NCBI GenBank assembly: GCA_937136455.1
Contig: CAKZOO010000066.1
Coordinates: forward strand, 62,001 to 126,000
Source: an uncultured Flavobacteriaceae bacterium
Lineage (GTDB): Bacteria > Bacteroidota > Bacteroidia > Flavobacteriales > Flavobacteriaceae
Reading direction: 5' to 3'
DNA: 64,000 nt
Positions 25,324 to 34,452 of the stretch are shown in pieces (the stretch's first letter is position 1; each line of letters opens with the position of its first letter). The notes under the pieces are model-generated. The model ran no database searches and was not told where the DNA came from. It saw only the letters and a program-made list of their open reading frames with translations. Both the position numbers and the translations under genes were made by a program.

Positions 25324-26813
25324 TGCGATTTAATCGTAAAATAGTCATCCATCTCTTAGGCGTTTTAATGCTTTTTAATGGATTTTTTATGCTCATTGCA
25401 GCACTGGCCTCTGCCTATTACAAAGATGGTGTAACCCTTGAGATTTCTTTTTCAGCTATTGTGACCATGTTAATTGGTTTGGTTGCGATGTTCTTTACGA
25501 GGAATTATTCTAACAACCTTCAAGCAAAGGAAGGTTATATGGTGGTAACTATGGGATGGGTAGTGATGACCTTCTCAGGAATGCTTCCCTACTTAACTTC
25601 AGGAGCAATACCTTCACTTACCAATGCTTTTTTTGAAACCATGTCGGGCTATACCACCACAGGAGCTTCAATAATGAATGATATTGAAATCATGCCGAAA
25701 GGAATCTTATTGTGGAGGTCATTGACACATTGGATAGGGGGTATGGGAATTATCGTTTTAGCGATTGCGATTCTTCCACTACTAGGAATCGGGGGGATGC
25801 AGTTGTTCTCAGCAGAATCTCCTGGTCCTTCAGCAGATAAATTACACCCAAGAATCACTGATACCGCTAAAAGACTTTGGTTGATTTACGTTGGCTATAC
25901 TGTGGCTGAAACCATACTTTTAAATTTATCTGGGATGTCGTTATTCGATGCGATTAATCATTCGATGTCTACTCTTTCAACAGGTGGATTCTCCACCAAG
26001 AATGCATCCTTAGCTTATTGGAATTCAAATCCATTAATTGAATACATAGTTATCCTCTTTATGTTTTTGGCTGGTTCCAACTTTGTACTAAGCTATTTTG
26101 CATTCAAAGGAAAAGTTGCTAAGGTTCTAAGAGATGAAGAATTTAGATGGTACGGGATGTTTATCTTAGGGTTTACACTACTGGCTTTTTTCATTATTAT
26201 ATTTCAAACCAATCAAGAAGTCAATGATTATTTCCCAATGGTATTTGGATTTGAAGAACACGCATTTAGACATAGTTTATTTCAAGTTTTAGCTGTGGTA
26301 ACTACTACGGGTTTTGTAACGGCTGATTTTACAGCTTGGACTCCATTTATAACAATAATGTTCTTTGCACTAATGTTCTTAGGAGGATCTGCTGGTTCTA
26401 CCGCAGGAGGAATTAAAGTAGTACGCCATTTGCTCATTATTAAAAACGGTCTTTTAGAATTTAAAAGAACCCTACATCCAAATGCCGTGATTCCGGTTCG
26501 TTACAATAACAAATCTGTAAAGGAGCATATCGTTTACAATATCATTGCATTTTTTGTGTTGTATATGTTACTCTTTATTGTTGGAGCAGGTGTGTTGGGA
26601 GCATTGGGATTGGATTTTGTATCAGCCTTAGGGGCCTCTGCTACATCCTTAGGGAACGTAGGTCCTGGTTTTGGAATTGTCAACCCACTTTCTAATTTTG
26701 AATCGTTGCCGATGCTTGCTAAATGGTGGTGTTCCTTTTTAATGTTATTGGGAAGACTCGAACTCTTTACGGTGATGATTATCTTCACACCTTATTTCTG
26801 GAAGAAAATATAA
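25323..26813 (+). CDS. trkH: Trk potassium transporter membrane subunit TrkH
   Basis: A 496-residue integral membrane protein with the four M1-P-M2 repeats of the Trk/Ktr family. Filter-type glycine motifs are visible: GYTTTGASI, STLSTGGFSTK, VVTTTGFVTADF and SLGNVGPGFG. The GGSAGSTAGGIKVVRHLL loop typical of TrkH is also present. Together with TrkA it imports K+ (with Na+ or H+). A bidirectional terminator follows. Confidence 0.96.
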   Translation: MRFNRKIVIHLLGVLMLFNGFFMLIAALASAYYKDGVTLEISFSAIVTMLIGLVAMFFTRNYSNNLQAKEGYMVVTMGWVVMTFSGMLPYLTSGAIPSLTNAFFETMSGYTTTGASIMNDIEIMPKGILLWRSLTHWIGGMGIIVLAIAILPLLGIGGMQLFSAESPGPSADKLHPRITDTAKRLWLIYVGYTVAETILLNLSGMSLFDAINHSMSTLSTGGFSTKNASLAYWNSNPLIEYIVILFMFLAGSNFVLSYFAFKGKVAKVLRDEEFRWYGMFILGFTLLAFFIIIFQTNQEVNDYFPMVFGFEEHAFRHSLFQVLAVVTTTGFVTADFTAWTPFITIMFFALMFLGGSAGSTAGGIKVVRHLLIIKNGLLEFKRTLHPNAVIPVRYNNKSVKEHIVYNIIAFFVLYMLLFIVGAGVLGALGLDFVSALGASATSLGNVGPGFGIVNPLSNFESLPMLAKWWCSFLMLLGRLELFTVMIIFTPYFWKKI

Positions 26814-26835
26814 GACAATAAACTTTGTAGTTATT

Positions 26836-26863
26836 AAAAAAGGCAGCTAATAGCTGCCTTTTA
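26836..26863. terminator. Bidirectional terminator between trkH and the aminotransferase
   Basis: AAAAGGCAGC pairs with GCTGCCTTTT around TAATA. A and T tracts flank it on both sides, so it serves both converging genes. Confidence 0.87.
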
Positions 26864-26884
26864 TAGTTTATTTGAAGTTGAGTT

Positions 26885-28075
26885 CTAGCTCAATGCTTTT
26901 TTAATTCTAGCAATCGCTTCTTTTAATTCTGCTTCTGATGCAGCATATGAAATACGAATACAGTTTGGATTTCCAAATGCTTCACCAGTTACCGTTGCAA
27001 CATTCGCTTTATCCAACAAGAATAAGGAGAAATCTGATGCATTGTTAATTTGCATACCGTCTATGGTTTTTCCAAAGAATGATGAAATATCAGGGAATAC
27101 ATAAAAAGCACCTTCTGGTACATTGAGGTTAAATCCTTCGATTTCACCAAGTAATCCCAATATAAGATCTCTTCTTTTGTGGAATTCATCAATCATGTAT
27201 TGAATTTTCTCTTTTGGAGCTTCTAGAGCAGCAATTGTAGCTCTTTGAGCAATCGAGTTTGCTCCTGAGGTTACTTGACCTTGAAATTTATTAGTAGCTT
27301 TAGCAATCCATGCTGGAGCACCGATAAATCCGATACGCCATCCTGTCATTGCAAATGCTTTCGATACACCGTTTACGGTGATCGTTCTGTCGTACATGCC
27401 TTCTATTGCAGCGATACTTACATGACCTCCTGTAAAGTTGATGTGTTCGTAAATTTCATCAGATACCACAAAAATTCCTGGGTGGTTTCTTAAAACAGCT
27501 GCAAGAGATTCTAACTCTTCTTTTGAATATACAGATCCTGAAGGGTTACAAGGTGATGAGAACCAAAGCATTTTAGTCTTAGGTGTGATCGCATCCTCTA
27601 ACTGTTGAGCAGTCATTTTAAAGTCAGTGTCAATTGAAGTTGGAACTTCAACAGGAACACCACCTGCTAATTTAACGATATCGCTATAAGAGACCCAATA
27701 AGGAGCGGGAAGTACAACTTCATCACCTTCGTTGATCATTGCCATTGCAACATTTGCAAGGGATTGTTTTGCTCCAGTTGAAACTACAATTTGATCTAAT
27801 CCGTAGTCTAGGTTGTTGTCTCTTTTGAACTTGTTTGCAATTGCTTGTTTAAGGTCAGCATACCCGTCTACAGGAGAATAAGAACTGTAGTTCTGGTCAA
27901 TTGCTTCTTTTGCAGCTTCCTTAATAAAATCAGGAATATTGAAGTCTGGTTCACCGAGACTGAGTCCAATTATGTCTCTTCCCTCTGCTTTTAATTCTCT
28001 AGCTTTTGCTGCCATCGCCAAGGTAGCAGAAGTAGCCATGTTGTTGATTCTTTCCGATAAAAAATCTGTACTCAT
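26885..28075 (-). CDS. PLP-dependent class I aminotransferase (aspartate aminotransferase-like)
   Basis: A 396-residue fold-type I transaminase. Motifs: LSLGEPDFNIPDFIKEAA, STGAKQSLANVAMA, PAPYWVSYSDI, FSSPCNPSGSVYSKEEL, VVSDEIYEHINF, and the PLP lysine in NGVSKAFAMTGWRIGF. The C-terminal CIRISYAASE carries the substrate carboxylate arginine. It most resembles the Ib aspartate/prephenate aminotransferase group; exact substrate is uncertain. It lies 10 bases behind the desaturase and is probably co-transcribed. A second, different aminotransferase lies at 57.9-59.1 kb. Confidence 0.93.
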   Translation of the reverse strand: MSTDFLSERINNMATSATLAMAAKARELKAEGRDIIGLSLGEPDFNIPDFIKEAAKEAIDQNYSSYSPVDGYADLKQAIANKFKRDNNLDYGLDQIVVSTGAKQSLANVAMAMINEGDEVVLPAPYWVSYSDIVKLAGGVPVEVPTSIDTDFKMTAQQLEDAITPKTKMLWFSSPCNPSGSVYSKEELESLAAVLRNHPGIFVVSDEIYEHINFTGGHVSIAAIEGMYDRTITVNGVSKAFAMTGWRIGFIGAPAWIAKATNKFQGQVTSGANSIAQRATIAALEAPKEKIQYMIDEFHKRRDLILGLLGEIEGFNLNVPEGAFYVFPDISSFFGKTIDGMQINNASDFSLFLLDKANVATVTGEAFGNPNCIRISYAASEAELKEAIARIKKALS

Positions 28076-28085
28076 AAGATTGGTT

Positions 28086-29186
28086 CTAAAATTGTAATTC
28101 TGGTTTTTGTCCTAAAGACTTTAAGTGTCTAAAGTGCGAAATTATAGCTTTTCTTGTAGTTTCATACTCATTGTATGGCAAATTGAACTCTTTTGCTGTT
28201 TCTTTAACAATTTTTGAAATTTTTGTGTAATGTATATGACTGATATTCGGGAAGATGTGATGTTCAACTTGGTGATTTAATCCTCCGGTATACCAGTTCA
28301 TCAAACGATTTTTTCTAGCAAAATTCACGGTAGTATGCAATTGGTGAATGGCCCAAGTGTTTTCCATTTTTCCTTCAGTATCAGGAAGAGGTGTTTCTGC
28401 TTGATCAACTACATGAGCTAATTGAAATACTACCGATAAAATAAGTCCAGCAACATAGTGCATGGTAAAGAAACCAATAAGAACTTTGTACCAAGCGATA
28501 TCTAAAACAAGCATAGGGATCACAATCCAAATTCCAAAATAGATCAGTTTTGTAATTAAAAGTACCGACCAATTAATCGCTGGCTTTGGAAATGAACCAT
28601 AAGCTAATTTCTTCTTGGTATAACGATACATCTGCATAAAGTCTGTTGAGATAGCCCAGTTGAATGTGAGTAATCCGTATAAGAACACCGAGTAAAGGTG
28701 TTGAAATTTGTGGTGTTTTCTCCACTTGTCATGCTCGGTGAATCTAAGGATTCTCCCTGCTTCTAAATCTTCGTCGTGATTGTGAATATTGGTGTAGGTA
28801 TGGTGAAGTACATTGTGTTGTACTTGCCAGTTGTAAACATTTCCCGCTAAGATGTAGATACTACCTCCCATAAGGTTGTTGACCCATTTCTTAGATGAAT
28901 AGGCTCCGTGATTTCCATCGTGCATCACATTCATACCAACACCAGCCATTCCAATTCCGATTACTACCGTGAGAAGTAAATTTAACCAGTTAGGAAGATC
29001 CATGCTGAGTATTACAAAATAGGGAGCTAAGAAAATCCCAAACATAATCACTGTTTTAAAGTGAAGTGCTAAGGTCCCTGTTTTTTTTAAATTGTTGGAT
29101 TGAAAGTATTCGTTGACCCTTTTGTTAAGCGTTCTAAAGAACTGTTGAGGATCTTTTCTGGAAAATCGTACGGATTGTTGTGACAT
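28086..29186 (-). CDS. Membrane fatty acid desaturase (linoleoyl-CoA/delta-6 type)
   Basis: I start at the ATG at 29186 (MSQQSVRFSRKDPQQFF), giving 366 residues. The ORF-track start at 29210 lies inside the promoter box. The three histidine boxes of di-iron desaturases are present: HDGNHGAY, HNVLHHTYTN and HQVEHHIFPNISH, separated by membrane helices. The QVEHH form of the third box is typical of front-end desaturases. No cytochrome b5 domain is fused to it, so a separate electron donor is needed. It probably sets membrane fluidity by introducing double bonds. Confidence 0.92.
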   Translation of the reverse strand: MSQQSVRFSRKDPQQFFRTLNKRVNEYFQSNNLKKTGTLALHFKTVIMFGIFLAPYFVILSMDLPNWLNLLLTVVIGIGMAGVGMNVMHDGNHGAYSSKKWVNNLMGGSIYILAGNVYNWQVQHNVLHHTYTNIHNHDEDLEAGRILRFTEHDKWRKHHKFQHLYSVFLYGLLTFNWAISTDFMQMYRYTKKKLAYGSFPKPAINWSVLLITKLIYFGIWIVIPMLVLDIAWYKVLIGFFTMHYVAGLILSVVFQLAHVVDQAETPLPDTEGKMENTWAIHQLHTTVNFARKNRLMNWYTGGLNHQVEHHIFPNISHIHYTKISKIVKETAKEFNLPYNEYETTRKAIISHFRHLKSLGQKPELQF

Positions 29187-29207
29187 ATGTAGAGTAGAAA
29201 TTTCTTG

Positions 29208-29215
29208 CAAAGATA
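29208..29215 (-). promoter_or_regulatory. Promoter -7 box for the desaturase (TATCTTTG)
   Basis: Exact TAnnTTTG match on the minus strand, 21 bases upstream of the chosen ATG. It overlaps the ORF-track start codon and argues against that start. Confidence 0.6.
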
Positions 29216-29278
29216 AGGGAAGCGTAAGACTTCGATAGTTAAAATTTTAAAAAAAATGGAAAATACAACTACTTTAGA

Positions 29279-29286
29279 TACTTTTG
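29279..29286 (+). promoter_or_regulatory. Promoter -7 box for rsmG (TACTTTTG)
   Basis: Exact TAnnTTTG match 15 bases upstream of the rsmG ATG, implying a very short leader. Confidence 0.55.
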
Positions 29287-29301
29287 CACAAAGTTTAAAC
29301 T

Positions 29302-29931
29302 ATGGATGTCCATCTTATTACCAACTATTTTCCAGATCTAAGTCCAGCTCAGATTGAACAGTTTTCTAAACTCGAGGAACTTTATAAAGATTGGAATCTC
29401 AAAATTAATGTAGTGTCCAGAAAGGATATTGATGAATTGTATTTAAGACATGTATTGCACTCTTTGGCAATTGCAAAATTTATCCAATTTAAACCGGGTT
29501 CAAAAATATTGGATGTAGGTACTGGTGGAGGTTTTCCTGGGATTCCTTTAGCTATTATGTTTCCAGAGGTCAGTTTTACTTTGGTAGATTCCATCGGTAA
29601 AAAAATCAAAGTAGTTGAGGAAGTTGTTGAAGGTTTAGGACTGACCAATGTGGTAGCCAAACACCAACGAGTTGAAGAAGAAAAAGAGCAGTTTGACTTT
29701 GTGGTCTCTAGAGCGGTAGCAGCAATGCCAACCTTTATGCGTTGGATTAAAGGAAGAATATCAAAAAAATCCAATCACGAAATAAGAAATGGAGTTCTCT
29801 ATCTCAAAGGAGGTGATTTGGAGGAAGAACTCAAAGATTATACGACTATCGAAATCTACGACCTAAAAGATTTTTATAATGAAGAATTCTTTGAAACTAA
29901 AAAATTAGTGTATTTGCCAAAAAAGCAATAG
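29302..29931 (+). CDS. rsmG: 16S rRNA (guanine-527 N7)-methyltransferase
   Basis: A 209-residue SAM methyltransferase that modifies 16S rRNA G527. Family motifs: WNLKINVVSRKDIDELYLRHVLHSLAI, the SAM site ILDVGTGGGFPGIPLAI, VDSIGKKIKVV, and VVSRAVAAMPTFMRWI. Length is normal. It is a single-gene unit bounded by a short-leader promoter and a terminator. Confidence 0.96.
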   Translation: MDVHLITNYFPDLSPAQIEQFSKLEELYKDWNLKINVVSRKDIDELYLRHVLHSLAIAKFIQFKPGSKILDVGTGGGFPGIPLAIMFPEVSFTLVDSIGKKIKVVEEVVEGLGLTNVVAKHQRVEEEKEQFDFVVSRAVAAMPTFMRWIKGRISKKSNHEIRNGVLYLKGGDLEEELKDYTTIEIYDLKDFYNEEFFETKKLVYLPKKQ

Positions 29932-29954
29932 AAGATTTAATACAACTGAACGTG

Positions 29955-29983
29955 AAAAAAAAGGGAGTCATTGACTCCCTTTT
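29955..29983. terminator. Bidirectional terminator between rsmG and pruA
   Basis: AAAAGGGAGTC pairs with GACTCCCTTTT, with A and T tracts outside the stem. Confidence 0.87.
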
Positions 29984-30004
29984 CTGTTTTACAATACAAA
30001 CTGA

Positions 30005-31633
30005 TTAGTTTCCAAGGAATGGATATCTGTAATCAGTTGGTGTGTCAAAAGTCTCTTTGATCAATCGAGGTGACACCCATCGAAGTAGGTTTTGAGCAGA
30101 ACCAGCTTTGTCGTTCGTTCCTGAAGCTCTTGCACCTCCAAATGGTTGTTGCCCCACTACAGCACCGGTAGGTTTGTCATTGATGTAGAAGTTACCTGCT
30201 GAATTTTGTAATGCAACTGTTGCCTCAGTAATCGCATAGCGGTCTTTCGCTAGAACAGCTCCTGTCAGTGCGTAAATAGAGGTGTTGTCAACGAGTTTTA
30301 AGGTATCTGACCAATCTTCATCCTTATAGACATAAATTGTTACTACAGGTCCAAAAAGTTCTGTTTCCATAGTCGTATATTTTGGATCCTTTGTAAGGAT
30401 GGCAGTCGGTTCGATGAAGTATCCTTTTGATTTGTCGTAACCTCCACCAGCAATAATTTCAACATCATTATCATTTTTGGCTGCATCTATATAAGAAGCT
30501 AATTTGTCAAAAGCACCTTCGTGTATCACAGCAGTGACAAAATTACTCATGTCTTCTGGTGATCCTGGCTTATTAATTGAAGCCATATCATTTTTTAAAT
30601 GCTCTAGTATTTCATCTGCTTTAGATGCTGGTATGTACACTCTCGAAGCAGCACTACACTTTTGTCCCTGAAGCTCAAATGCCCCTCTTACAATTGCTGT
30701 AGCTACTTGTTTGGAATCTGCAGATGGATGAGAAATAATAAAATCTTTACCACCAGTTTCACCTACAATTCTAGGGTAGGTTTTGTAAGTCTGTATATTG
30801 TTTCCAATTTGAGTCCATAAGGATTTAAAGACTTGAGTAGACCCGGTAAAGTGAATACCCGCAAAATCAGCATGAGATAAAATCGTTTCTGTTACCATTA
30901 TAGGGTCTCCGTAAATCACATTGATCACTCCATCGGGAAGTCCAGCCTCTTTGAAAATATCCACAATTACTTTAGCAGAATAAATTTGTGAATCTGAAGG
31001 TTTCCAAACCACGACATTACCCATTAATGCTGCAGAAGCAGGAAGGTTTCCAGCAATTGCAGTAAAGTTAAAAGGAGTGATAGCGTATACAAAGCCTTCT
31101 AGTGGTCTGTATTCTACACGATTCCAAATTCCGTCAGATGAAATTGGTTGATCGCTGTAAATTTGTTGCATAAAGCTAACATTGAATCTCAAGAAATCTA
31201 TAAACTCACAAGCAGCGTCAATCTCTGCTTGATGAATTGTTTTTGATTGAGCGATCATCGTCGCCGCATTGATTTTGTAGCGGTACTTTTTAGAAATTAA
31301 ATCAGCAGCTTTTAAAAAAACGGCTGCTCTTTGTTCCCATGGAGTATTAGCCCATTTGCTTCTATTTTCAAGTGCGTTTTCAATAGCTTCTTGAACGTGT
31401 TTTTTTTCAGCTAAATGATAGGTTCCTACCTGGTGCTTGTGATCGTGAGGAGGCGATAAGGGTTTAGTGTTCCCAGTTCGAACTTCCTCAGATCCTATAT
31501 ACATTGGAATATCAACCGTGCTGTTAAACATACTTTTGTATTCGCGGAGGACTTCTTCACGCTCCAAACTTCCAGGAGCATAGGATTTTACAGCCTCATT
31601 TACTGGAGTTGGTACATTGAAAAATGCATTCAT
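30005..31633 (-). CDS. pruA: L-glutamate gamma-semialdehyde dehydrogenase
   Basis: A 542-residue NAD-dependent aldehyde dehydrogenase, second step of proline degradation (delta-1-pyrroline-5-carboxylate to glutamate). It is the stand-alone type rather than a PutA fusion. Visible landmarks: YRPLEGFVYAITPFNFTAIAGNLP, VVWKPSD, FTGSTQVFKSLW, catalytic Glu in VGETGGKDFII, catalytic Cys in GQKCSAASRVYIP, and ETELFGPVVTIYVY. No proline dehydrogenase gene is nearby. Likely monocistronic. Confidence 0.95.
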   Translation of the reverse strand: MNAFFNVPTPVNEAVKSYAPGSLEREEVLREYKSMFNSTVDIPMYIGSEEVRTGNTKPLSPPHDHKHQVGTYHLAEKKHVQEAIENALENRSKWANTPWEQRAAVFLKAADLISKKYRYKINAATMIAQSKTIHQAEIDAACEFIDFLRFNVSFMQQIYSDQPISSDGIWNRVEYRPLEGFVYAITPFNFTAIAGNLPASAALMGNVVVWKPSDSQIYSAKVIVDIFKEAGLPDGVINVIYGDPIMVTETILSHADFAGIHFTGSTQVFKSLWTQIGNNIQTYKTYPRIVGETGGKDFIISHPSADSKQVATAIVRGAFELQGQKCSAASRVYIPASKADEILEHLKNDMASINKPGSPEDMSNFVTAVIHEGAFDKLASYIDAAKNDNDVEIIAGGGYDKSKGYFIEPTAILTKDPKYTTMETELFGPVVTIYVYKDEDWSDTLKLVDNTSIYALTGAVLAKDRYAITEATVALQNSAGNFYINDKPTGAVVGQQPFGGARASGTNDKAGSAQNLLRWVSPRLIKETFDTPTDYRYPFLGN

Positions 31634-31665
31634 AGTTTAGTGTATTAAAGAGGATTATTAATGGT

Positions 31666-31673
31666 CAAATATA
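31666..31673 (-). promoter_or_regulatory. Promoter -7 box for pruA (TATATTTG)
   Basis: Exact TAnnTTTG match on the minus strand, 32 bases upstream of the pruA ATG. Confidence 0.55.
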
Positions 31674-31704
31674 CAAAAGTGAGCAAGAAAACCATGGTGA
31701 TTCA

Positions 31705-32958
31705 CTAGTTTTCTATTTGCTGTGAATTTGCGATTCCAATACCGACTAATCGATCGTATATCGAACCAAATTTACGATAATATACTAAGATGTGATATTG
31801 ATTTTCTGTCACGTGAAAATTCCCACTTATAATATTGTCCAATCTTTGATTTTTTTTATCAACTGCTATGTATTTGTAATTGTAGAACCCTTGCTTTAAT
31901 AAAAGACTCGCCTGATATCGATTGATGTCTTTGTCAAAGGTCATTTTTGTTTCTTCATTCCAACTATAGTTGTTGAATTTTCCACTGAGATAGATCTGAT
32001 CTATGTCGTTGTTGATAGGTGGTTCTAAGCTAAAGTGAACCCAAGTGTAATCAGCCTCAATATTTGGATTGGTTCCTTGAGTGGTGTTTATTCTAAAATC
32101 TCCATTGATGTCTGGAAAATAAGTGTAAGACAATTGTGCTCTTGATCGATTTCCGTAAAGCCAATGCTCGTAAATTTCTGCGAGTTCAATTTTAGCAATT
32201 GTTCCTTGTGCAGCTCTTATGTCTTTAGTGTCAAAATTGAGGTATTCATTTCCTGCTTCAAAGCTCGCCTGGTTGGAATAGCGAAAAACCAACTCATTAC
32301 CTTTGTTATATTGAGGAAAGAGATCTCTGATGGAAGTGTTCCAATCGTAATTTTGCATCAGGGCAATTTTAATCTCTTTTTTGGGGTTAGCGGTGTTTAA
32401 ATTTTCAGTGAAAATTGAAAATTCTAAATTTTGTCTGGTATTCATACTTTCAAAATCTCTATTGCGTTTTACTTGTGCTGAAACTTTTGAAAGATTTTCA
32501 AATACGATAAATCTTCTTGAAAACATTAGTTCGTCATAGGAGTCAACTATTTCAATTATGTAATTCCCGCTAACTTTTAAGTTTAAATCTGCATTGGGAA
32601 TGGTTAGTTGGTAATTGGAATATTGAACTAATGTATTGTAGGAATTATTGTAATCTCTAATGCGTTGATTGTCGTTTCCATTCAAATATTCACTTTTTAA
32701 AAGTTTTGATGGTGTCCAATCGTAATTACAGTGAATAATTCGGTAATAGTAATCACTTTCATCCGCTTTGAGATCGTCGAAACTCAAAAAAAAAGGTTCT
32801 CCTAATCGGACAATTGGAAATTGATCGTCAGAGGCTGCTTTAAAAATAATGGTACGCAGGTATTGTGGAGGTTCTTTTTCTAATAATTCTTGAGCTATAA
32901 GTGCCTGATATATAGCTAAAAACATAAGAAGCACAATAAAAGTTCGCTTTTTTAACAT
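31705..32958 (-). CDS. Type IX secretion system Plug protein (DUF5103 family)
   Basis: A 417-residue product with a signal peptide (FIVLLMFLAIYQALIAQ). It has the order of the DUF5103/T9SS plug family: an N-terminal beta-sandwich starting YLRTIIFKAASDDQFPIVRLGEPFFLSFDDLKADESDYYYRIIHCNYDW. A middle domain (INTTQGTNPNIEADYTWVHFSL) and a C-terminal immunoglobulin/CBM48-like part (LSGKFNNYSWNEETKM, GFYNYKYIAVD) follow. In Flavobacterium the Plug seals the periplasmic side of the SprA translocon. It stands alone here, divergent from nqrA, with no other T9SS gene adjacent. Confidence 0.87.
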   Translation of the reverse strand: MLKKRTFIVLLMFLAIYQALIAQELLEKEPPQYLRTIIFKAASDDQFPIVRLGEPFFLSFDDLKADESDYYYRIIHCNYDWTPSKLLKSEYLNGNDNQRIRDYNNSYNTLVQYSNYQLTIPNADLNLKVSGNYIIEIVDSYDELMFSRRFIVFENLSKVSAQVKRNRDFESMNTRQNLEFSIFTENLNTANPKKEIKIALMQNYDWNTSIRDLFPQYNKGNELVFRYSNQASFEAGNEYLNFDTKDIRAAQGTIAKIELAEIYEHWLYGNRSRAQLSYTYFPDINGDFRINTTQGTNPNIEADYTWVHFSLEPPINNDIDQIYLSGKFNNYSWNEETKMTFDKDINRYQASLLLKQGFYNYKYIAVDKKNQRLDNIISGNFHVTENQYHILVYYRKFGSIYDRLVGIGIANSQQIEN

Positions 32959-33050
32959 GAGCTAAAGATAGTATTTTTTGAAAGATTTGTATTTCAAAAT
33001 ATTGCCAAAAATTTAATTGTTAATTATTATGAATACTCTCAATTTAGTCA

Positions 33051-33058
33051 TAAATTTG
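33051..33058 (+). promoter_or_regulatory. Promoter -7 box for the nqr operon (TAAATTTG)
   Basis: Exact TAnnTTTG match 40 bases upstream of the nqrA ATG. No convincing -33 element at the expected distance. Confidence 0.55.
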
Positions 33059-33098
33059 CATCAATTTTTTAAAGAAATTAACTAAAGGTCTACATAAT

Positions 33099-34451
33099 AT
33101 GTCTACAGACATTCGAATCAAAAAAGGATTAGACATTAATCTTGTAGGAGCCGCTCAAAAAGAGACTAGTGTTCTCAAAGACAGTGATTCCTATCAGATT
33201 AATCTAGATGACTTCCACGGAATTATTCCAAAATTACTTCTCAAGCAAGGTGAACAAGTTAAAGCAGGACAAGCGTTGTTTTACAACAAAGACAATCAAG
33301 ACATGCTTTTTGTTTCTCCAGTAAGTGGAGTGATTGATGAAATCAAAAGAGGAGCTAGAAGAAGAGTATTAACCATTACTATTAAAGCTGATGGAACTAA
33401 TGCGTCTGAAAAACTTCAAGTTGTGAATCTTGAAAATGACAGTGCTGATCAAATTAAGAAAGCATTGTTAGCTGGTGGTTGTTGGCCGTTTATCAAACAA
33501 CGTCCTTATGATATTATCGCAAATCCAGCTGATACTCCAAAGGGTATTTTTATTTCAGGATTCGACACAGCGCCATTAGCTTCCGATTTAGATTTCACCT
33601 TAAAGGGACAAGAAAAATACTTACAGGCTGCAGTTACAGCACTTGGAAAGTTGACTACTGGATCTGTTCATGTATCTGTTAAAGATCGTTCTTCAGTTCT
33701 CGCTGGTTTAGAAGGAGTACAGTTTCACACTGTATCAGGACCACATCCTGCTGGACTCGTTGGAACGCTTATCAACAAGGTTGATCCAATTAACAAAGGA
33801 GAACGCGTTTGGACTTTAAATGCTGCTGATTTAGAAATCATCGGTAAGCTTTTAGTGGAAGGAACCTTTGACGGTTCAAGAACAATTGCTGTTGCAGGTT
33901 CTGGTGTTGCAAAACCATCTTATGTTCGCGTTAAATTAGGTGCAGAAATCAAAACGGTTTTAGATGCAGTAGGAGGTCTCACTGATGAAAATGTCAGAGT
34001 GATCAATGGAAATGTTCTTACAGGAACAGGAGTTGCTCCTTTTAGATATTTGCGATTTTATAATAACTCAGTTACGGTGATACCAGAAGGAAATGATTAC
34101 GATCTTTTTGGATGGGCTAAACCGATTACAAATAAGGTGTCAATAACTAGAGCATTGACATTTTCTTGGCTCACAAAAAACAAATCATTCGATTTGAACA
34201 CCAATACTAATGGTGAACACAGAGCCTTTGTTTTAACAGGTCAATACGAGCAAGTATTTCCATTGGATATTTATCCAATGCAATTACTGAAGTCGTGTAT
34301 GATTAAAGATCTCGATGAAATGGAACAATTAGGTTTATACGAAGTTGCTCCTGAAGATTTTGCACTTACTGAATTTGTGTGTGTTTCTAAACAGCCACAC
34401 CAAAAAATTATAAGAGAAGGATTGGATTTATTACATAAAGAAATCGGATAA
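33099..34451 (+). CDS. nqrA: Na+-translocating NADH:quinone reductase subunit A
   Basis: A 450-residue cytoplasmic subunit of the respiratory Na+ pump; it is reported to help bind quinone. N-terminal IRIKKGLDINLVGAAQ and VSPVSGVIDEIKRGARR form the barrel-sandwich region. WPFIKQRPYDIIANP, HTVSGPHPAGLVGTLINKVDP and LTGQYEQVFPLDIYPMQLLK are family blocks. It is first of six genes in the order A-B-C-D-E-F with gaps of 1-10 bases. Confidence 0.96.
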   Translation: MSTDIRIKKGLDINLVGAAQKETSVLKDSDSYQINLDDFHGIIPKLLLKQGEQVKAGQALFYNKDNQDMLFVSPVSGVIDEIKRGARRRVLTITIKADGTNASEKLQVVNLENDSADQIKKALLAGGCWPFIKQRPYDIIANPADTPKGIFISGFDTAPLASDLDFTLKGQEKYLQAAVTALGKLTTGSVHVSVKDRSSVLAGLEGVQFHTVSGPHPAGLVGTLINKVDPINKGERVWTLNAADLEIIGKLLVEGTFDGSRTIAVAGSGVAKPSYVRVKLGAEIKTVLDAVGGLTDENVRVINGNVLTGTGVAPFRYLRFYNNSVTVIPEGNDYDLFGWAKPITNKVSITRALTFSWLTKNKSFDLNTNTNGEHRAFVLTGQYEQVFPLDIYPMQLLKSCMIKDLDEMEQLGLYEVAPEDFALTEFVCVSKQPHQKIIREGLDLLHKEIG

Positions 34452-34452
34452 A

